Assembly (NCBI RefSeq): GCF_000284035.1
Contig: NC_016887.1
Coordinates: 1,550,001 to 1,614,000, forward strand
Direction of reading: 5' to 3'
Length of the DNA: 64,000 bases
Origin: Nocardia cyriacigeorgica GUH-2
GTDB taxonomy: Bacteria; Actinomycetota; Actinomycetes; Mycobacteriales; Mycobacteriaceae
This document shows, one piece after another, positions 26,324-36,185 of the stretch (positions are counted from its first letter, which is position 1; each line of letters begins with the position of its first letter). The notes beneath the pieces are model-generated. The model made no database searches, was not told the origin of the DNA, and saw only the letters and a list, made by a program, of their open reading frames with translations. The position numbers were made by a program, and so were the translations under genes.

Positions 26324-29300
26324 GTGGCCGATCAAGAGCCGCTGGACACAACATCACAGGATGCCGATCAATTGCCGGAGCGAATCCGAGTTCATGCGCT
26401 GGCCAAACGTCTGGGAGTAACGAGCAAGCGCATCCTGGCCAAGCTGGGTGAGCTCGGCTCCGACGCGCGCAGCCCCCAATCGAACGTCGACCGCGCGGTC
26501 GCGGAGTCGGTGCGCGACGCGCTCGCCGAACCAGCCGCCGAGCCCGCCGCCGAACCACCGCCGACGGACACCACCCAGCAAACCACCGAACCGGCGCCGG
26601 TCGAGCCGTCGAGCCCCGCCGGGGCAGAGCCCGCCGTGACGGCCGAGCCCGTCACCACGCAGGCCGAGCCGGTCACCGCCCAGCCCGAAACGCCGGGCGC
26701 CGACCTGTTCTCCACCCCGCCGGCCTTCAGCCCGCCCGGCGGCCTGTTCGCCAGCCCGATCCAGGAGGAGCCGCCGGTCGTCGAGCCGGTCGTGTTCGAA
26801 TCCGCGGTCGTGGCCGCGCCGCTGTTCCTGTCGCCGGACGCCGCTGCCGCCGAGGAGCTGCGCAAGAAGCGCCGTCGCGTCGAGTCCGAGACCCCGCGCG
26901 CCGACGAGGCCGCCACCCAGGCCGAGGACGTCGAGGACGAATCCGCCGACGAGCAGGACACCGGCGAGCAGACCGAGTCCGATGATCAGCCGCGTCGCCG
27001 TCGTCGTGGCCGCCGCGGCCGCGGCCGGGGTCGCGGTGAACAGCACACCGACGCCGACGACGAGCACGACACCGACGAACGCGGCGCCCGCGACAAGGAC
27101 GAGGCCCGCGACAAGGACACCGCCACCGAGGAGGCCGCCGAGGCCGAATCCGAGGACGCCAAGCAGGCCGAGGCCGAGTCCGCCGACGAGGGCGAGGACG
27201 GCTCGCCCGAGGGTTCCACCCGCAGGCGGCGCAGGCGCAGGCGGCGCAAGGTCGCCGGCGAGGGCGGCGAGAACGAACCGGCCGACGACGATCCGCCGAA
27301 CACGGTCGTGCACGAGCGCGAACCGCGCAACAAGAGCCGCACCCGCGCCGTCGACGAGGTGCAGGGCATCACCGGGTCCACCCGGCTCGAGGCCAAGCGC
27401 CAGCGCCGCCGCGACGGCCGCGAGGCCGGACGGCGTCGTCCGCCGATCCTCACCGAGTCGGAGTTCCTGGCCCGCCGCGAATCCGTCGACCGGGTCATGG
27501 TGGTGCGGGAGAAGGAGTTCCCCGGTCACCCCACCGCCACCCAGGTCGCGGTGCTGGAAGACAACATCCTGGTCGAGCACTTCGTCACCAGCACCGGCCA
27601 GGCGTCCATGGTCGGCAACGTCTACCTCGGCAAGGTGCAGAACGTGCTGCCGAGCATGGAGGCGGCGTTCGTCGATATCGGCCGCGGCCGCAACGGCGTG
27701 CTCTACGCCGGTGAGGTGAACTGGGAGGCTGCCGGGCTCGGCGGCAAGGAACGCAAGATCGAGCAGGCGCTCAAGCCGGGCGATCAGGTGCTGGTGCAGG
27801 TCAGCAAGGATCCGGTCGGTCACAAGGGCGCCCGCCTGACCACCCAGATCAGCCTGGCCGGCCGCTTCCTGGTGTACGTGCCCGGCGGCACCTCCACCGG
27901 GATCAGCCGCAAACTGCCCGACACCGAGCGCAAGCGGCTCAAGGAGATCCTGCGCGAGATCGTGCCCGCCGACGCCGGCGTGATCATCCGCACCGCCTCC
28001 GAGGGCGTCAGCGAAGCCGAACTGGCCCGCGACGTCGAGCGGTTGCAGGCCACCTGGCGCACCATCGAGAAGGCCGCCGAACAGGATTCCGGCGCACCGA
28101 AGACGCTCTACGAAGAGCCGGACCTGCTGGTCAAGGTGATCCGCGACCTGTTCAACGAGGATTTCTCCAAGCTCGTCATCGAGGGCGAACGGTCCTGGAG
28201 CACGGTGGAGACCTACATCCGCACGGTTGCGCCGGACCTGCTGGCCCGGGTGTCGCGGCACGAGAACAACGGTATCGACGTCTTCGAGGCCTACCGCATC
28301 GACGAGCAGCTGGCCAAGGCGCTCGACCGCAAGGTGTGGCTGCCCTCGGGCGGCACGCTGGTCATCGACCGCACCGAGGCGATGACCGTCATCGACGTCA
28401 ACACCGGCAAGTTCACCGGGTCGGGCAACAGCAACCTGGAAGAGACGGTCACCCGCAACAACCTCGAGGCCGCCGAGGAGATCGTGCGGCAGATGCGGTT
28501 GCGCGATATCGGCGGCATGATCGTCGTCGACTTCATCGACATGGTGCTCGAATCCAACCGTGACCTGGTGCTGCGCCGGCTCACCGAGGCGCTGGGCCGC
28601 GACCGCACCCGGCACCAGGTCTCCGAGGTCACCTCGCTCGGCCTGGTCCAGATGACCCGCAAGAAGCTGGGCACCGGCCTGGTCGAAGCGTTCTCCACCA
28701 CCTGCGAGCACTGCCACGGCCGCGGCATCCTGGTGCACACCTACCCGGTCGAGCCGAGTGCTGCCGAGGACGGCGCCGGGCGCGGACGCGAATCCGGTTC
28801 CCGCCGGCGCCGCGGCCGCGACAAGGCCGCCGCCGCTGCCACCGCACCGGCGCAGCCCGCGGTGGCGGAAGTGAGCGAGGAGGAGGCCGCCGCCAAGCGT
28901 GCCCATCCGGTCGCGCTGGCGATGGCGGCGCACCAGGCCGAGGACGCCGGGGTTGCCGAGGCGGAGACCGCGGCGGAGCCCGCCGATGTCGCCGAGCAGG
29001 CGGTGGCCGAGCAGGCTGCCGTCGCCGAGCAGGCTGCCGCCACCGAGCAGGCGCAGGAAGCCGGTGCCGAACCGGCCGCGCAGCCGGTCGCCGCCGGACA
29101 GAACGGCACCACCCGGACGCGCTCGACTCGGCGCAGGCGGGTGGCCCGCTCGGCCGCGGCACCCGCGGCTGAGGCAGCGGTCGTCGTCAGCGAACCGGCT
29201 GCGGCGGCGGAGCCCGTTCCGGCGGAGCAGGCCTCAACAGCTGAGCAGGTCTCGGCTGTCGAGCCGGCATCTCCTGCCGCGGCTATGGCCGAATCGGTCG

Positions 29301-29740
29301 CCACGGAACCGGTCGCCCAGCCCGAGGCTCCCGTGGTTTCCGCCGCTGAGCAGCCCGCCGGGGACCAGCAGCCCGAGGCCGCGGAACCTGCCGAACCGGC
29401 TGCGGTCACGGAGACCGCCGGTGAATCGGTCGCGACCGCACCCGCCGAGCCCACCGTTGCGGCAGCTGAGGAGCCCGCACCCGCCGAGCCGGTCACCGCC
29501 GAATCGGAGAACGGCATCCCGGCCCGCCCGGCCCGGCGCCGCCGTGTGGCCCGCTCGGCCGCCGCTCCGGCCGCGGACAGCACCGGCGCGGTGTTCGTGC
29601 TCAGCAGCTCGGAGGAGCCGGCGGCGCCGGTCGTCGACTACACCGCCCCGGTACCGGTCCAGGTGCCCGAGCGCAGGCCGCGCAGGCGCAGCGCGGGCCG
29701 GCCCGCGGGCCCGCCGCCCGCCGAGTCGGCCGACGAATGA
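26324..29740 (+). CDS. rne: Ribonuclease E/G
   Basis: Major endoribonuclease for mRNA decay and rRNA maturation. The 1138-residue protein has, in order: an N-terminal IF2_N-like helical module (IRVHALAKRLGVTSKRILAKL, about 20-45), a Pro/Glu-rich and then Arg/Glu-rich disordered region (to about 360), an S1 domain (from about 430, VGNVYLGKVQNVLPSMEAAF), the catalytic DNase I-like domain with metal-binding Asp in MTVIDVNTGKF (near 690) and IVVDFIDM (near 733), the zinc-link TTCEHCHGRGI (near 794), and a long C-terminal acidic/Arg scaffold (to 1138). The N-terminal extension before S1 is the actinobacterial type. GTG 26324 follows GAGGAG; an upstream in-frame start (26222) adds Arg/Pro-rich residues and is not preferred. 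Confidence 0.93.
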   Translation: MADQEPLDTTSQDADQLPERIRVHALAKRLGVTSKRILAKLGELGSDARSPQSNVDRAVAESVRDALAEPAAEPAAEPPPTDTTQQTTEPAPVEPSSPAGAEPAVTAEPVTTQAEPVTAQPETPGADLFSTPPAFSPPGGLFASPIQEEPPVVEPVVFESAVVAAPLFLSPDAAAAEELRKKRRRVESETPRADEAATQAEDVEDESADEQDTGEQTESDDQPRRRRRGRRGRGRGRGEQHTDADDEHDTDERGARDKDEARDKDTATEEAAEAESEDAKQAEAESADEGEDGSPEGSTRRRRRRRRRKVAGEGGENEPADDDPPNTVVHEREPRNKSRTRAVDEVQGITGSTRLEAKRQRRRDGREAGRRRPPILTESEFLARRESVDRVMVVREKEFPGHPTATQVAVLEDNILVEHFVTSTGQASMVGNVYLGKVQNVLPSMEAAFVDIGRGRNGVLYAGEVNWEAAGLGGKERKIEQALKPGDQVLVQVSKDPVGHKGARLTTQISLAGRFLVYVPGGTSTGISRKLPDTERKRLKEILREIVPADAGVIIRTASEGVSEAELARDVERLQATWRTIEKAAEQDSGAPKTLYEEPDLLVKVIRDLFNEDFSKLVIEGERSWSTVETYIRTVAPDLLARVSRHENNGIDVFEAYRIDEQLAKALDRKVWLPSGGTLVIDRTEAMTVIDVNTGKFTGSGNSNLEETVTRNNLEAAEEIVRQMRLRDIGGMIVVDFIDMVLESNRDLVLRRLTEALGRDRTRHQVSEVTSLGLVQMTRKKLGTGLVEAFSTTCEHCHGRGILVHTYPVEPSAAEDGAGRGRESGSRRRRGRDKAAAAATAPAQPAVAEVSEEEAAAKRAHPVALAMAAHQAEDAGVAEAETAAEPADVAEQAVAEQAAVAEQAAATEQAQEAGAEPAAQPVAAGQNGTTRTRSTRRRRVARSAAAPAAEAAVVVSEPAAAAEPVPAEQASTAEQVSAVEPASPAAAMAESVATEPVAQPEAPVVSAAEQPAGDQQPEAAEPAEPAAVTETAGESVATAPAEPTVAAAEEPAPAEPVTAESENGIPARPARRRRVARSAAAPAADSTGAVFVLSSSEEPAAPVVDYTAPVPVQVPERRPRRRSAGRPAGPPPAESADE

Positions 29741-29744
29741 CCTG

Positions 29745-29773
29745 GTGGTCCCCGCCCTTGTGGCGGGGGCCAC
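29745..29773 (+). terminator. rne terminator
   Basis: GTGGTCCCCGCC pairs with GGCGGGGGCCAC over 12 bp (one T-G) around CTTGT, 4 nt after the rne stop. Confidence 0.7.
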
Positions 29774-29791
29774 TGTCGTTCGGCGGCCGGT

Positions 29792-29821
29792 TTGGTCGCG
29801 CACCTATGCGTCCTGTAATCT
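29792..29821 (+). promoter_or_regulatory. Promoter for rplU-rpmA
   Basis: TTGGTC (29792-29797) and TAATCT (29816-29821) with an 18-bp spacer resemble a SigA-type promoter. Start near 29828 gives a 5' leader of about 190 nt before rplU, long enough for autogenous control. Confidence 0.5.
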
Positions 29822-30014
29822 TGGACAGTCGCTGCCCGGCGACAGCGTTTCATCACGCTGTGCCCGCGAAGCTGTAGAGCAATCGCCAGTGCTGAGGCGG
29901 CGGTGACTACCAGACCAGATGTGTAGTGGATGCCCGGTGGAATTCTCCGGCCGGGTGCCACTCCAGCCGCGCTAGCAAGCGTCGCACACCTAGAGGAAGA
30001 AGGGCAGCCGACCG

Positions 30015-30326
30015 ATGGCAACGTACGCGATCGTCAAGACCGGCGGAAAGCAGTACAAGGTCGCGGTCGGTGACCTGGTGAAGGTCGAGAAGATCGAGGG
30101 TGCGCCGGGCACCGCTGTGGATCTGTCGCCGGTGCTCGTGGTCAACGGCGCCGAGCTGACCGCCGATGCGGACAAGCTGGCCAAGGTGTCGGTGTCCGCC
30201 GAGGTCGTCGAGCAGACCAAGGGCCCGAAGATCCGCATCCACAAGTTCAAGAACAAGACCGGCTACCACAAGCGCCAGGGTCACCGTCAGCCGCTGACGG
30301 TCCTGAAGGTCACCGGCATCAAGTAA
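30015..30326 (+). CDS. rplU: 50S ribosomal protein L21
   Basis: A 103-residue large-subunit protein with the family start [13 protein letters not shown], the middle VEKIEG and the end [18 protein letters not shown], which contains the rRNA-binding HxRxGHRQ motif. First gene of the rplU-rpmA pair, followed after 45 nt by rpmA with a GGAGGAG site. Normal length, no anomalies. Confidence 0.98.
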   Translation: MATYAIVKTGGKQYKVAVGDLVKVEKIEGAPGTAVDLSPVLVVNGAELTADADKLAKVSVSAEVVEQTKGPKIRIHKFKNKTGYHKRQGHRQPLTVLKVTGIK

Positions 30327-30371
30327 TCGGCCCGAGGGTTCACCGAGCCCTCACCTGGAGGAGTTACAGCA

Positions 30372-30638
30372 ATGGCACATAAGAAGGGTGCATCCAGCTC
30401 CCGGAACGGTCGCGATTCCAACAGCAAGCGCCTCGGCGTGAAGCGGTTCGGCGGTCAGACCGTCAAGGCCGGCGAGATCCTGGTGCGTCAGCGCGGCACG
30501 CACTTCCACCCCGGCGTGAACGTCGGCCGTGGCGGTGACGACACCCTGTTCGCCCTGGAGGCGGGCGCGGTGGCGTTCGGCACCAAGCGTGGTCGCAAGA
30601 CCGTCAACATCGTGGTTCCGGAGCCGGTCGAAGCCTGA
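30372..30638 (+). CDS. rpmA: 50S ribosomal protein L27
   Basis: An 88-residue protein near the peptidyl transferase centre. The N-terminus [20 protein letters not shown] is the unprocessed actinobacterial type, without the extra N-terminal extension that needs cleavage in Firmicutes. [22 protein letters not shown] is the family signature. The ribosome binding site GGAGGAG (30357-30363) is strong. Followed by a hairpin with a T run at 30664. Confidence 0.98.
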   Translation: MAHKKGASSSRNGRDSNSKRLGVKRFGGQTVKAGEILVRQRGTHFHPGVNVGRGGDDTLFALEAGAVAFGTKRGRKTVNIVVPEPVEA

Positions 30639-30663
30639 CCGGCTGACGACTCCAACACAGACG

Positions 30664-30702
30664 AGCGGGTCAGGGTGACATACCCCTGGCCCGCTTTTCG
30701 TT
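30664..30702 (+). terminator. Intrinsic terminator after rpmA
   Basis: AGCGGGTCAGGG (30664-30675) pairs with CCCTGGCCCGCT (30684-30695), one T-G, followed by TTTTCGTTG. It lies between rpmA and obg, so obg may be expressed by read-through or from its own promoter. Confidence 0.72.
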
Positions 30703-30771
30703 GTTTCCAGAAGAAGTGACCTGCGGCGACGTTCGCCGCCCCGACCAGACCGAAGGAGGATGATTCGGCGT

Positions 30772-32232
30772 ATGTCCAAATTCATCGACCGTGTCGTACT
30801 TCATGTGCGTGCTGGCAAGGGCGGCCACGGCTGCGCGTCGGTGCACCGGGAGAAGTTCAAGCCACTCGGCGGGCCCGACGGCGGCAACGGCGGCAACGGC
30901 GGCGACGTCATCCTCGAGGTCGACTCGAATGTGCACACGCTGCTGGACTTCCATTTCCATCCGCACGCCAAGGCGAGCAACGGCAAGCCCGGCGAGGGCG
31001 GTAACCGCGACGGCAAGCAGGGCACCGACCTGCTGCTGAAGGTGCCCGACGGCACGGTGGTGCTCGGCGCCGACGGCGAAGTGCTGATGGACCTGGTCGG
31101 TGTGGGCAACCGGTTCATCGCCGCGCGCGGCGGACGCGGCGGGCTCGGCAATGCCGCGTTGGCCTCCAAAGCGCGTAAGGCGCCCGGTTTCGCGCTGCTC
31201 GGTGAAGAGGGCGAAGAGCGCGATATCGTGCTCGAACTCAAGTCGGTGGCCGACGTGGGGCTGGTCGGGTTCCCGTCGGCCGGTAAGTCCTCGCTGGTCT
31301 CGGTGCTCTCGGCGGCCAAGCCGAAGATCGCCGACTATCCGTTCACCACGCTGGTGCCCAATCTCGGTGTGGTCGCCAGCGGCGACACCACCTTCACCGT
31401 CGCCGATGTGCCCGGGTTGATTCCGGGTGCGAGCGAGGGGCGTGGGCTCGGGCTGGACTTCCTGCGTCATCTGGAGCGCTGCGCCGTGCTCGCGCATGTG
31501 GTGGACTGCGCGACGCTGGAGCCGGGCCGCGATCCCGTCTCCGATGTCGACGCCCTCGAGGCCGAGCTGGCCGCCTACAAGCCCGCGCTGAGCGCCGACG
31601 CCGGCCTGGGTGATCTGGCCGACCGCCCGCGCGTGGTGATCCTGAACAAGACCGATGTGCCCGATGCCGCCGAACTGGCCGAGATGGTCACCGAGGAATT
31701 CGCCGCGCGCGGCTGGCCGGTGTTCCAGATCTCCGCGGTGAGCCGGGCCGGGCTGCGGCCGTTGACGTTCGCGCTGGCCGACATGGTGCGCAAGTACCGC
31801 GAAGAGCATCCGAAGGCCGCCCCGAAGCGTCCGGTGATCCGGCCGATCGCGGTGGACGAGACCGGCTTCAGCGTGATCGTCGATCCGGACGAGCCCGGCG
31901 GGTTCATCGTGCGCGGCACCCGGCCCGAGCGCTGGGTGCGCCAGACCCAGTTCGACAACGATGAGGCCGTCGGCTACCTGGCCGACCGGCTGGCCCGCCT
32001 GGGTGTCGAAGACGAGCTGGTGCGCCTCGGCGCCGAACCAGGCGCGCCCGTCACCATCGGTGACGTCACCTTCGATTGGGAGCCGCAGATTTCCGCGGGC
32101 GTCGACATGGTGCCCACCGGCCGCGGCACCGATATCCGGCTGGAGCAGACCGACCGGGTCAGCGCGGCCGAACGCAAACATGCCTCCCGGGTGCGTCGCG
32201 GTCTGGTGCGCGACGACGAGGACGAAGCGTAG
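30772..32232 (+). CDS. obgE: Obg/CgtA GTPase
   Basis: A GTPase that acts in 50S ribosome assembly and stress signalling. The 486-residue protein has the glycine-rich Obg fold ([41 protein letters not shown]), then the G domain with GFPSAGKSS (G1, from residue 166), [10 protein letters not shown] (G2), DVPGLI (G3) and NKTD (G4), and a C-terminal OCT domain (about 350-430). The start is ambiguous: AAGGAGG (30753-30759) directly abuts an ATG at 30760 and is 12 nt from the ATG at 30772; I chose 30772 because homologues begin close to xxFIDRV. proB follows after 48 bp. Confidence 0.96.
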   Translation: MSKFIDRVVLHVRAGKGGHGCASVHREKFKPLGGPDGGNGGNGGDVILEVDSNVHTLLDFHFHPHAKASNGKPGEGGNRDGKQGTDLLLKVPDGTVVLGADGEVLMDLVGVGNRFIAARGGRGGLGNAALASKARKAPGFALLGEEGEERDIVLELKSVADVGLVGFPSAGKSSLVSVLSAAKPKIADYPFTTLVPNLGVVASGDTTFTVADVPGLIPGASEGRGLGLDFLRHLERCAVLAHVVDCATLEPGRDPVSDVDALEAELAAYKPALSADAGLGDLADRPRVVILNKTDVPDAAELAEMVTEEFAARGWPVFQISAVSRAGLRPLTFALADMVRKYREEHPKAAPKRPVIRPIAVDETGFSVIVDPDEPGGFIVRGTRPERWVRQTQFDNDEAVGYLADRLARLGVEDELVRLGAEPGAPVTIGDVTFDWEPQISAGVDMVPTGRGTDIRLEQTDRVSAAERKHASRVRRGLVRDDEDEA

Positions 32233-32280
32233 GCCCGACCGGCGTCGGGCCGCGCGTGAGAACAGTGGTGGAGATCAGCC

Positions 32281-33414
32281 GTGACGGAAACGCAGGTGCA
32301 GTTCGGCGCCGAACTCAGTGAGGCGCGCCAGGCCATCGCCGGTGCGCGCAGTGTGGTGGTGAAGATCGGGTCCTCGGCCCTCACCAGCATGAAGGCCGGT
32401 CTGGACACCGCACGGCTGGACCGGCTCGCCGACGCCGTCGAGGCGCGGATGCGGGCCGGTTCCGATGTGGTGGTGGTGTCTTCGGGCGCGATCGGCGCCG
32501 GTATGGCTCCGCTCGGTTTGAGCGCGCGCCCGCGCGATCTGGCCACCAAGCAGGCCGCGGCCAGCGTCGGCCAGCTGGCGCTCGCGCACGCGTGGGGCAC
32601 CTCGTTCGCCCGCTACGGCCGCACCGTCGGTCAGGTGCTGCTCAGTGCCGACGACTTCTCCCGCCGCGAACATCATCGCAACGCGCAGCGCACCCTCGAC
32701 CGGTTGCGTTCGCTCGGCGCGGTGGCGGTGGTGAACGAAAACGACACTGTCGCAACCGAAGAGATCCGTTTCGGCGACAACGATCGGCTCGCCGCACTGG
32801 TCGCGCATCTGGTCGGCGCCGACGCGCTGGTACTGCTGTCGGACGTCGAAGGCCTCTACGACGGTGACCCGCGCAAGGGCGGCGCCACCTTCATCCCCGA
32901 GGTGCGTTCCAGTGCCGATCTGGATGGCGTGATCGCGGGCACCGGCGGCGCGCTCGGCACCGGCGGCATGGCCTCGAAGCTGTCCGCGGCCCGGCTGGCC
33001 GCCGACGCCGGCGTGCCCGTCCTGCTGGCGGCCGCCTCCGAAGCCGCCACCGCCTTGAGCAGCGGCACCGTCGGCACCGCCTTCGCCGCCCGCCCGGTCC
33101 GCCTGTCGGCCCGCAAGTTCTGGGTGCGGCACGCCGCTGACAGCCGCGGCGCCATCCACATCGACGAGGGCGCCGTCGCGGCGGTGGCCCAGCGTCGCCA
33201 TTCCCTACTGGCCGCAGGCATCACCGGCGTGCGCGGCCGCTTCCACGGCGGCGACGTCGTCGACCTCATCGCCCCCGACAACCGCCTGGTCGCCCGCGGC
33301 GTCGTCGAGTACGACGCCGCCGAACTGTCGACGATGCTCGGCCGCTCCACCACCGAGCTCCCCGACACCATGCAGCGCCCCGTCATCCACGCCGACGACC
33401 TGGTGAAGGTGTAG
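32281..33414 (+). CDS. proB: Glutamate 5-kinase
   Basis: First step of proline synthesis: ATP-dependent phosphorylation of glutamate. The 377-residue protein has the amino-acid-kinase fold with [25 protein letters not shown], the glutamate-binding [32 protein letters not shown], and a C-terminal PUA domain (about 290-370). GTG start; GGTGGAGATCA is upstream. The partner proA is 25 kb away (58244), separated by the accessory region, while proB is close to obg as in mycobacteria. Confidence 0.97.
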   Translation: MTETQVQFGAELSEARQAIAGARSVVVKIGSSALTSMKAGLDTARLDRLADAVEARMRAGSDVVVVSSGAIGAGMAPLGLSARPRDLATKQAAASVGQLALAHAWGTSFARYGRTVGQVLLSADDFSRREHHRNAQRTLDRLRSLGAVAVVNENDTVATEEIRFGDNDRLAALVAHLVGADALVLLSDVEGLYDGDPRKGGATFIPEVRSSADLDGVIAGTGGALGTGGMASKLSAARLAADAGVPVLLAAASEAATALSSGTVGTAFAARPVRLSARKFWVRHAADSRGAIHIDEGAVAAVAQRRHSLLAAGITGVRGRFHGGDVVDLIAPDNRLVARGVVEYDAAELSTMLGRSTTELPDTMQRPVIHADDLVKV

Positions 33415-33422
33415 GACGCACG

Positions 33423-33602
33423 TTGAACGAGCAGATCCCTGAAGCTCTTGTGCATGAGGTCGGAGGCCGGCTGCGGCCACCAGTCGCCGGACGAATCGCG
33501 TTCCCCTTGGCCGGCGCGACCGACCAAGGGCCGCAGCGGGAGATCGGAAACGCCGACATCGCGGACCTCTTCGACGCTGAAGACATCGACAAATACACCT
33601 GA
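33423..33602 (+). CDS. Short hypothetical protein after proB
   Basis: A TTG-initiated frame of 59 residues starts 8 nt after the proB stop, with AGGA 5 nt upstream. It begins LNEQIPEALVHEVGGRLRPP and ends in an acidic tail, IADLFDAEDIDKYT. Codons end in A or T more often than in its neighbours. I know no family for it. It may be a real small protein, or a remnant left at the left edge of the accessory region. Confidence 0.35.
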   Translation: MNEQIPEALVHEVGGRLRPPVAGRIAFPLAGATDQGPQREIGNADIADLFDAEDIDKYT

Positions 33603-33684
33603 TGCTCCTGGTCGACATCACCGAGCGTGCGGTGCCCTCATGCCTTCGCTCGTGTCGACGATCCGTGCCGGTGCAGGGGATTGA

Positions 33685-34338
33685 TCAGTACTCGAGCTCC
33701 GACCACGGGATGCTGATCGGGAACGGGAAGTCGATATGGATTCCGTCGGCATCGGCCGGGACCCATTCGCCCGCGACCAGGTAGTTGGCCTGACGTAGCG
33801 GCCGCACGCCCTGCGGCAGCCGACCGTGCTCGGTCTCCAGTGCGTACGCTCTGACGACCGCGATGGCGCTTTTCGTGCGAGCCAGGATCACTTCCCAGTA
33901 CCAAGGGATCCCGGCACTCGCGTAACGGCTCTTCTTGGCTTCGATATCCGACGGGGTATTCGACGGCGAAAGCACCTCGCCGACCAGGAGTACGTCCGCA
34001 GCGCGAACATCCTGGTAGGGCGATTCGAGGCACCGGTGAACCATGAAGTCTGGAGTCAGGAAGTTCGATTTTCCGCTTGCGCCGAGGAAGACATTGGTTT
34101 CCAGATTCACGCGCCAGCAAGTCTCCGGTCGGTCGGTCATGCTCTTGCGTGCCGACTGCTCGATAGCATTGCGCATTCGGACAGTGAACATCTGATGCTC
34201 GGCAGGTCCGCGTCGCACCCAGACCACCCGGCCATCCCAGAGTTCGATCTGATTGGCAATCTCTTCGGGCAGCTGGTCGAGCTCTTCCCACGTCATGTAT
34301 TCGGGCAGGTCCGGACGCTCGATGCGCGGAACAGTCAT
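33685..34338 (-). CDS. Uma2-family (DUF820) putative endonuclease
   Basis: A 217-residue PD-(D/E)xK-fold protein. The motif set of the family is complete: YMTWEELDQLPE near the N-terminus, ELWDGRVVWV with its conserved Glu, the acidic pair TPDFMVH and VGEVLSPSNT, then KKSRYASAGIPWYWEV with the Lys. Uma2 genes are very numerous in cyanobacteria and scattered in actinobacteria; their role is unsettled and may involve mobile elements. By eye the gene is less GC-rich than its neighbours and lies at the left edge of the accessory block, which suggests acquisition by transfer. No partner nuclease or transposase is visible. Confidence 0.82.
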   Translation of the reverse strand: MTVPRIERPDLPEYMTWEELDQLPEEIANQIELWDGRVVWVRRGPAEHQMFTVRMRNAIEQSARKSMTDRPETCWRVNLETNVFLGASGKSNFLTPDFMVHRCLESPYQDVRAADVLLVGEVLSPSNTPSDIEAKKSRYASAGIPWYWEVILARTKSAIAVVRAYALETEHGRLPQGVRPLRQANYLVAGEWVPADADGIHIDFPFPISIPWSELEY

Positions 34339-34411
34339 GCCGCAATGGTAGGTCGTTCGCCGACCGGGATCGATCCGATTCCGGTAGTGCTTCAGGCGCA
34401 TCGGCCGCTGT

Positions 34412-35746
34412 CTACCCCTGCGGCGGGATGACGCCGGGCTGGTCTGTGGCCGGCGGCTGGCCTTCGGGGATCGGTCCGGTGATGCCAGGTTGTCCGCCCG
34501 GGTCCGGGAGCGGGATCGGCGGGGTCTCCGGGGCCGGGATCGGGGGTGGCGGTGGCGCTTCTGGCAGCGAGGACGGTTCGGCCGGTGGCGGCGCGGGTGC
34601 GGCCGGTGGGGGAACGGGGACGGACGGCTCGGCCGGTGGCTGAACCGGTGTGGTTTCGGTGGCGGGCGGAGCAGGTGCCGGCGGTGCGGGCGAGGCCGGC
34701 GGCGCCGGGACGTCTGCCGGGGGTGGTGTCGGCGCGGGGGTCGGCACGGGAACGTCGGCTGACGGTGGGGCCGGTGTGGGGGGCTGTGCGGGAGGCGGAA
34801 CCGGCGCGGACGGTTCGGCAGGCGGGGGCACGGGCAGCGGGGGAGCCTGCTGAGTCGGCGGCGAAGGCGGTGTGCGGCCCTGGGGATGCTCGGTGGGCGG
34901 CGGGGTGCCTTCGGGGCCGGGCTGCGGGGGAGCCGGCTGGGTGGGGGGAGTGGGCGGCGCGTCGTCCTGCGGCCCCTCGGCGCGCGGCGGGGTGTCCTCC
35001 GCGCGGGGTTGCGAATCCGGTGGTTGAGGCGTCCCCCCGCCCTGTTGTGGTGCGGGAGTTCCGGTTTCCGGCGGGGCAGCCGGGCCGGGCAGGGTGGCGC
35101 CCGGATCGTCCTGGCCCCGTGGAGGATTCGACCCGTTCGGCGGTGCTACCTCTTGGTCCCCTCGCAGCTGATTCTGCGGGGGACGTGCGAGTGGCGCCGG
35201 GGTTCCGGGGGCCGCGGGCGGGTCGGGTAGCGCTGGAACCCCGGTGCCGGCCAGCTTGTAGGCCGGTTTGTAGATCATGTTCATCGCCAGCACGGCTTCC
35301 TGCCGCAAGGCCTCTTGCGCCATCTGCGCATCGATGACGTTCGCGGCCTCGAGCAGCCGGGCGATCGCACCGATGGGGCCCGACCCGCCGGGCGGCACGA
35401 CGGCGAGCTTCACCGCTTCCGCCGCGGCGGCGACCGCACCGATCCGGGCGCCGACCTGGCCGAGCACCGCAGCCAGCTCGTCGACCGAGGCGGCGAAGCT
35501 GCGGGCGCTGGCGTGGGCGGCGTCGGCGGCGGCGCCCTCCCAGTCCATCGCGTCCATCACCCGGTCGACGCTGTCGCGGGTGAGGGGAAACGAGGTGGAC
35601 AGGCCCGCGGCGGCTTCCAGCCAGGCCGCGGAGGTCGCCACGATCGCGGCGGCGTCGATTTCCTGGGTTTTCGCGTAGATCTCTTCGTGCCGCATGGACT
35701 CGAAGTGCTCCATCGCGCTGATGTACTCCGGATCGGTGCCGCTCAT
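34412..35746 (-). CDS. PPE/WXG-like type VII secretion substrate with Pro-rich tail
   Basis: A 444-residue protein in two parts. Residues 1-165 are helical and Ala-rich with a central W69-E70-G71 turn (AMDWEGAAADA), the WxG hairpin of WXG100/PPE-type substrates of ESX secretion. From about residue 170 to the end it is a low-complexity tail of Pro, Ala, Glu and Thr with repeats of the type PPPAEPSxPVPPP. There is no signal peptide. Its ATG overlaps the stop of the upstream YxxxD gene by 4 bp (ATGA), the arrangement of PE-PPE or Esx pairs, and an EspG chaperone gene lies upstream. It is not a canonical PPE: the Pro-Pro-Glu start is missing. A cell-envelope or secreted role is inferred. Confidence 0.75.
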   Translation of the reverse strand: MSGTDPEYISAMEHFESMRHEEIYAKTQEIDAAAIVATSAAWLEAAAGLSTSFPLTRDSVDRVMDAMDWEGAAADAAHASARSFAASVDELAAVLGQVGARIGAVAAAAEAVKLAVVPPGGSGPIGAIARLLEAANVIDAQMAQEALRQEAVLAMNMIYKPAYKLAGTGVPALPDPPAAPGTPAPLARPPQNQLRGDQEVAPPNGSNPPRGQDDPGATLPGPAAPPETGTPAPQQGGGTPQPPDSQPRAEDTPPRAEGPQDDAPPTPPTQPAPPQPGPEGTPPPTEHPQGRTPPSPPTQQAPPLPVPPPAEPSAPVPPPAQPPTPAPPSADVPVPTPAPTPPPADVPAPPASPAPPAPAPPATETTPVQPPAEPSVPVPPPAAPAPPPAEPSSLPEAPPPPPIPAPETPPIPLPDPGGQPGITGPIPEGQPPATDQPGVIPPQG

Positions 35747-36117
35747 CGGGGCAGCCTCGACGCGATGGCCCGCACCGCGGCGGCATTGGCGGCGTCGGCC
35801 TCCTCGTAGAGTCCGCCGCTGATCAGGAACGCCTCTTTCATCCGGTAGGCGGCCTCGATGTAGTGGTCGAGCAGGGCGGCGGCGTCGCGGGCCTTGTGCC
35901 CGAACCCGGCCTGCAACTGCTGCGCCGAGACGAATCCGCCGAAGCCGCGCGGTTCGGCCACCGATTCCAGGCGTTGTTGCAGGTGTAGGAGGCGATCGAC
36001 CTGGTGGTCGTAGAGTTCGGCGCAGCGCCGCGCCGCGGCCGGATCGAACTTGACGGTGCCCGCGTGTGCCGCTTGCCGAAACCGGGCGATTTCGGTTCGG
36101 CTGCTCTCGATCGTCAT
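35743..36117 (-). CDS. Small helical protein with YxxxD secretion motif, partner of the PPE-like protein
   Basis: A 124-residue all-helical protein: helix 1 (ESSRTEIARFRQAAHAG...), a loop with FGGF (59-62) where WXG100 proteins have their turn, and helix 2 ending in Y104-E-E-A-D108. YxxxD/E after the second helix is the general export signal of type VII secretion. Heterodimers of this type, one partner with YxxxD and the other with WxG, are secreted together. GGAGGGG 6 nt before ATG 36117 fixes the start; an ATG at 36132 is upstream of that site. Second of three genes: espG-like, this, PPE-like. Confidence 0.72.
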   Translation of the reverse strand: MTIESSRTEIARFRQAAHAGTVKFDPAAARRCAELYDHQVDRLLHLQQRLESVAEPRGFGGFVSAQQLQAGFGHKARDAAALLDHYIEAAYRMKEAFLISGGLYEEADAANAAAVRAIASRLPR

Positions 36118-36185
36118 CGCTGTCCCCTCCATCGGTCCGATTCAGCGTAGCGGCAATCGCGGCCGCCGGTCAGCGGGTGAACAGA

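Noticed and set aside
30670..32181. A 503-codon antisense frame over obg
   Set aside because: obg is unmistakable on the plus strand; the antisense translation is Gly/His/Arg-rich.
34412..35746. Collagen-like or PE_PGRS repeat protein
   Set aside because: The tail is Pro/Ala/Glu-rich without Gly-x-y or GGA repeats; the N-terminal WxG helical domain fits an ESX substrate better.
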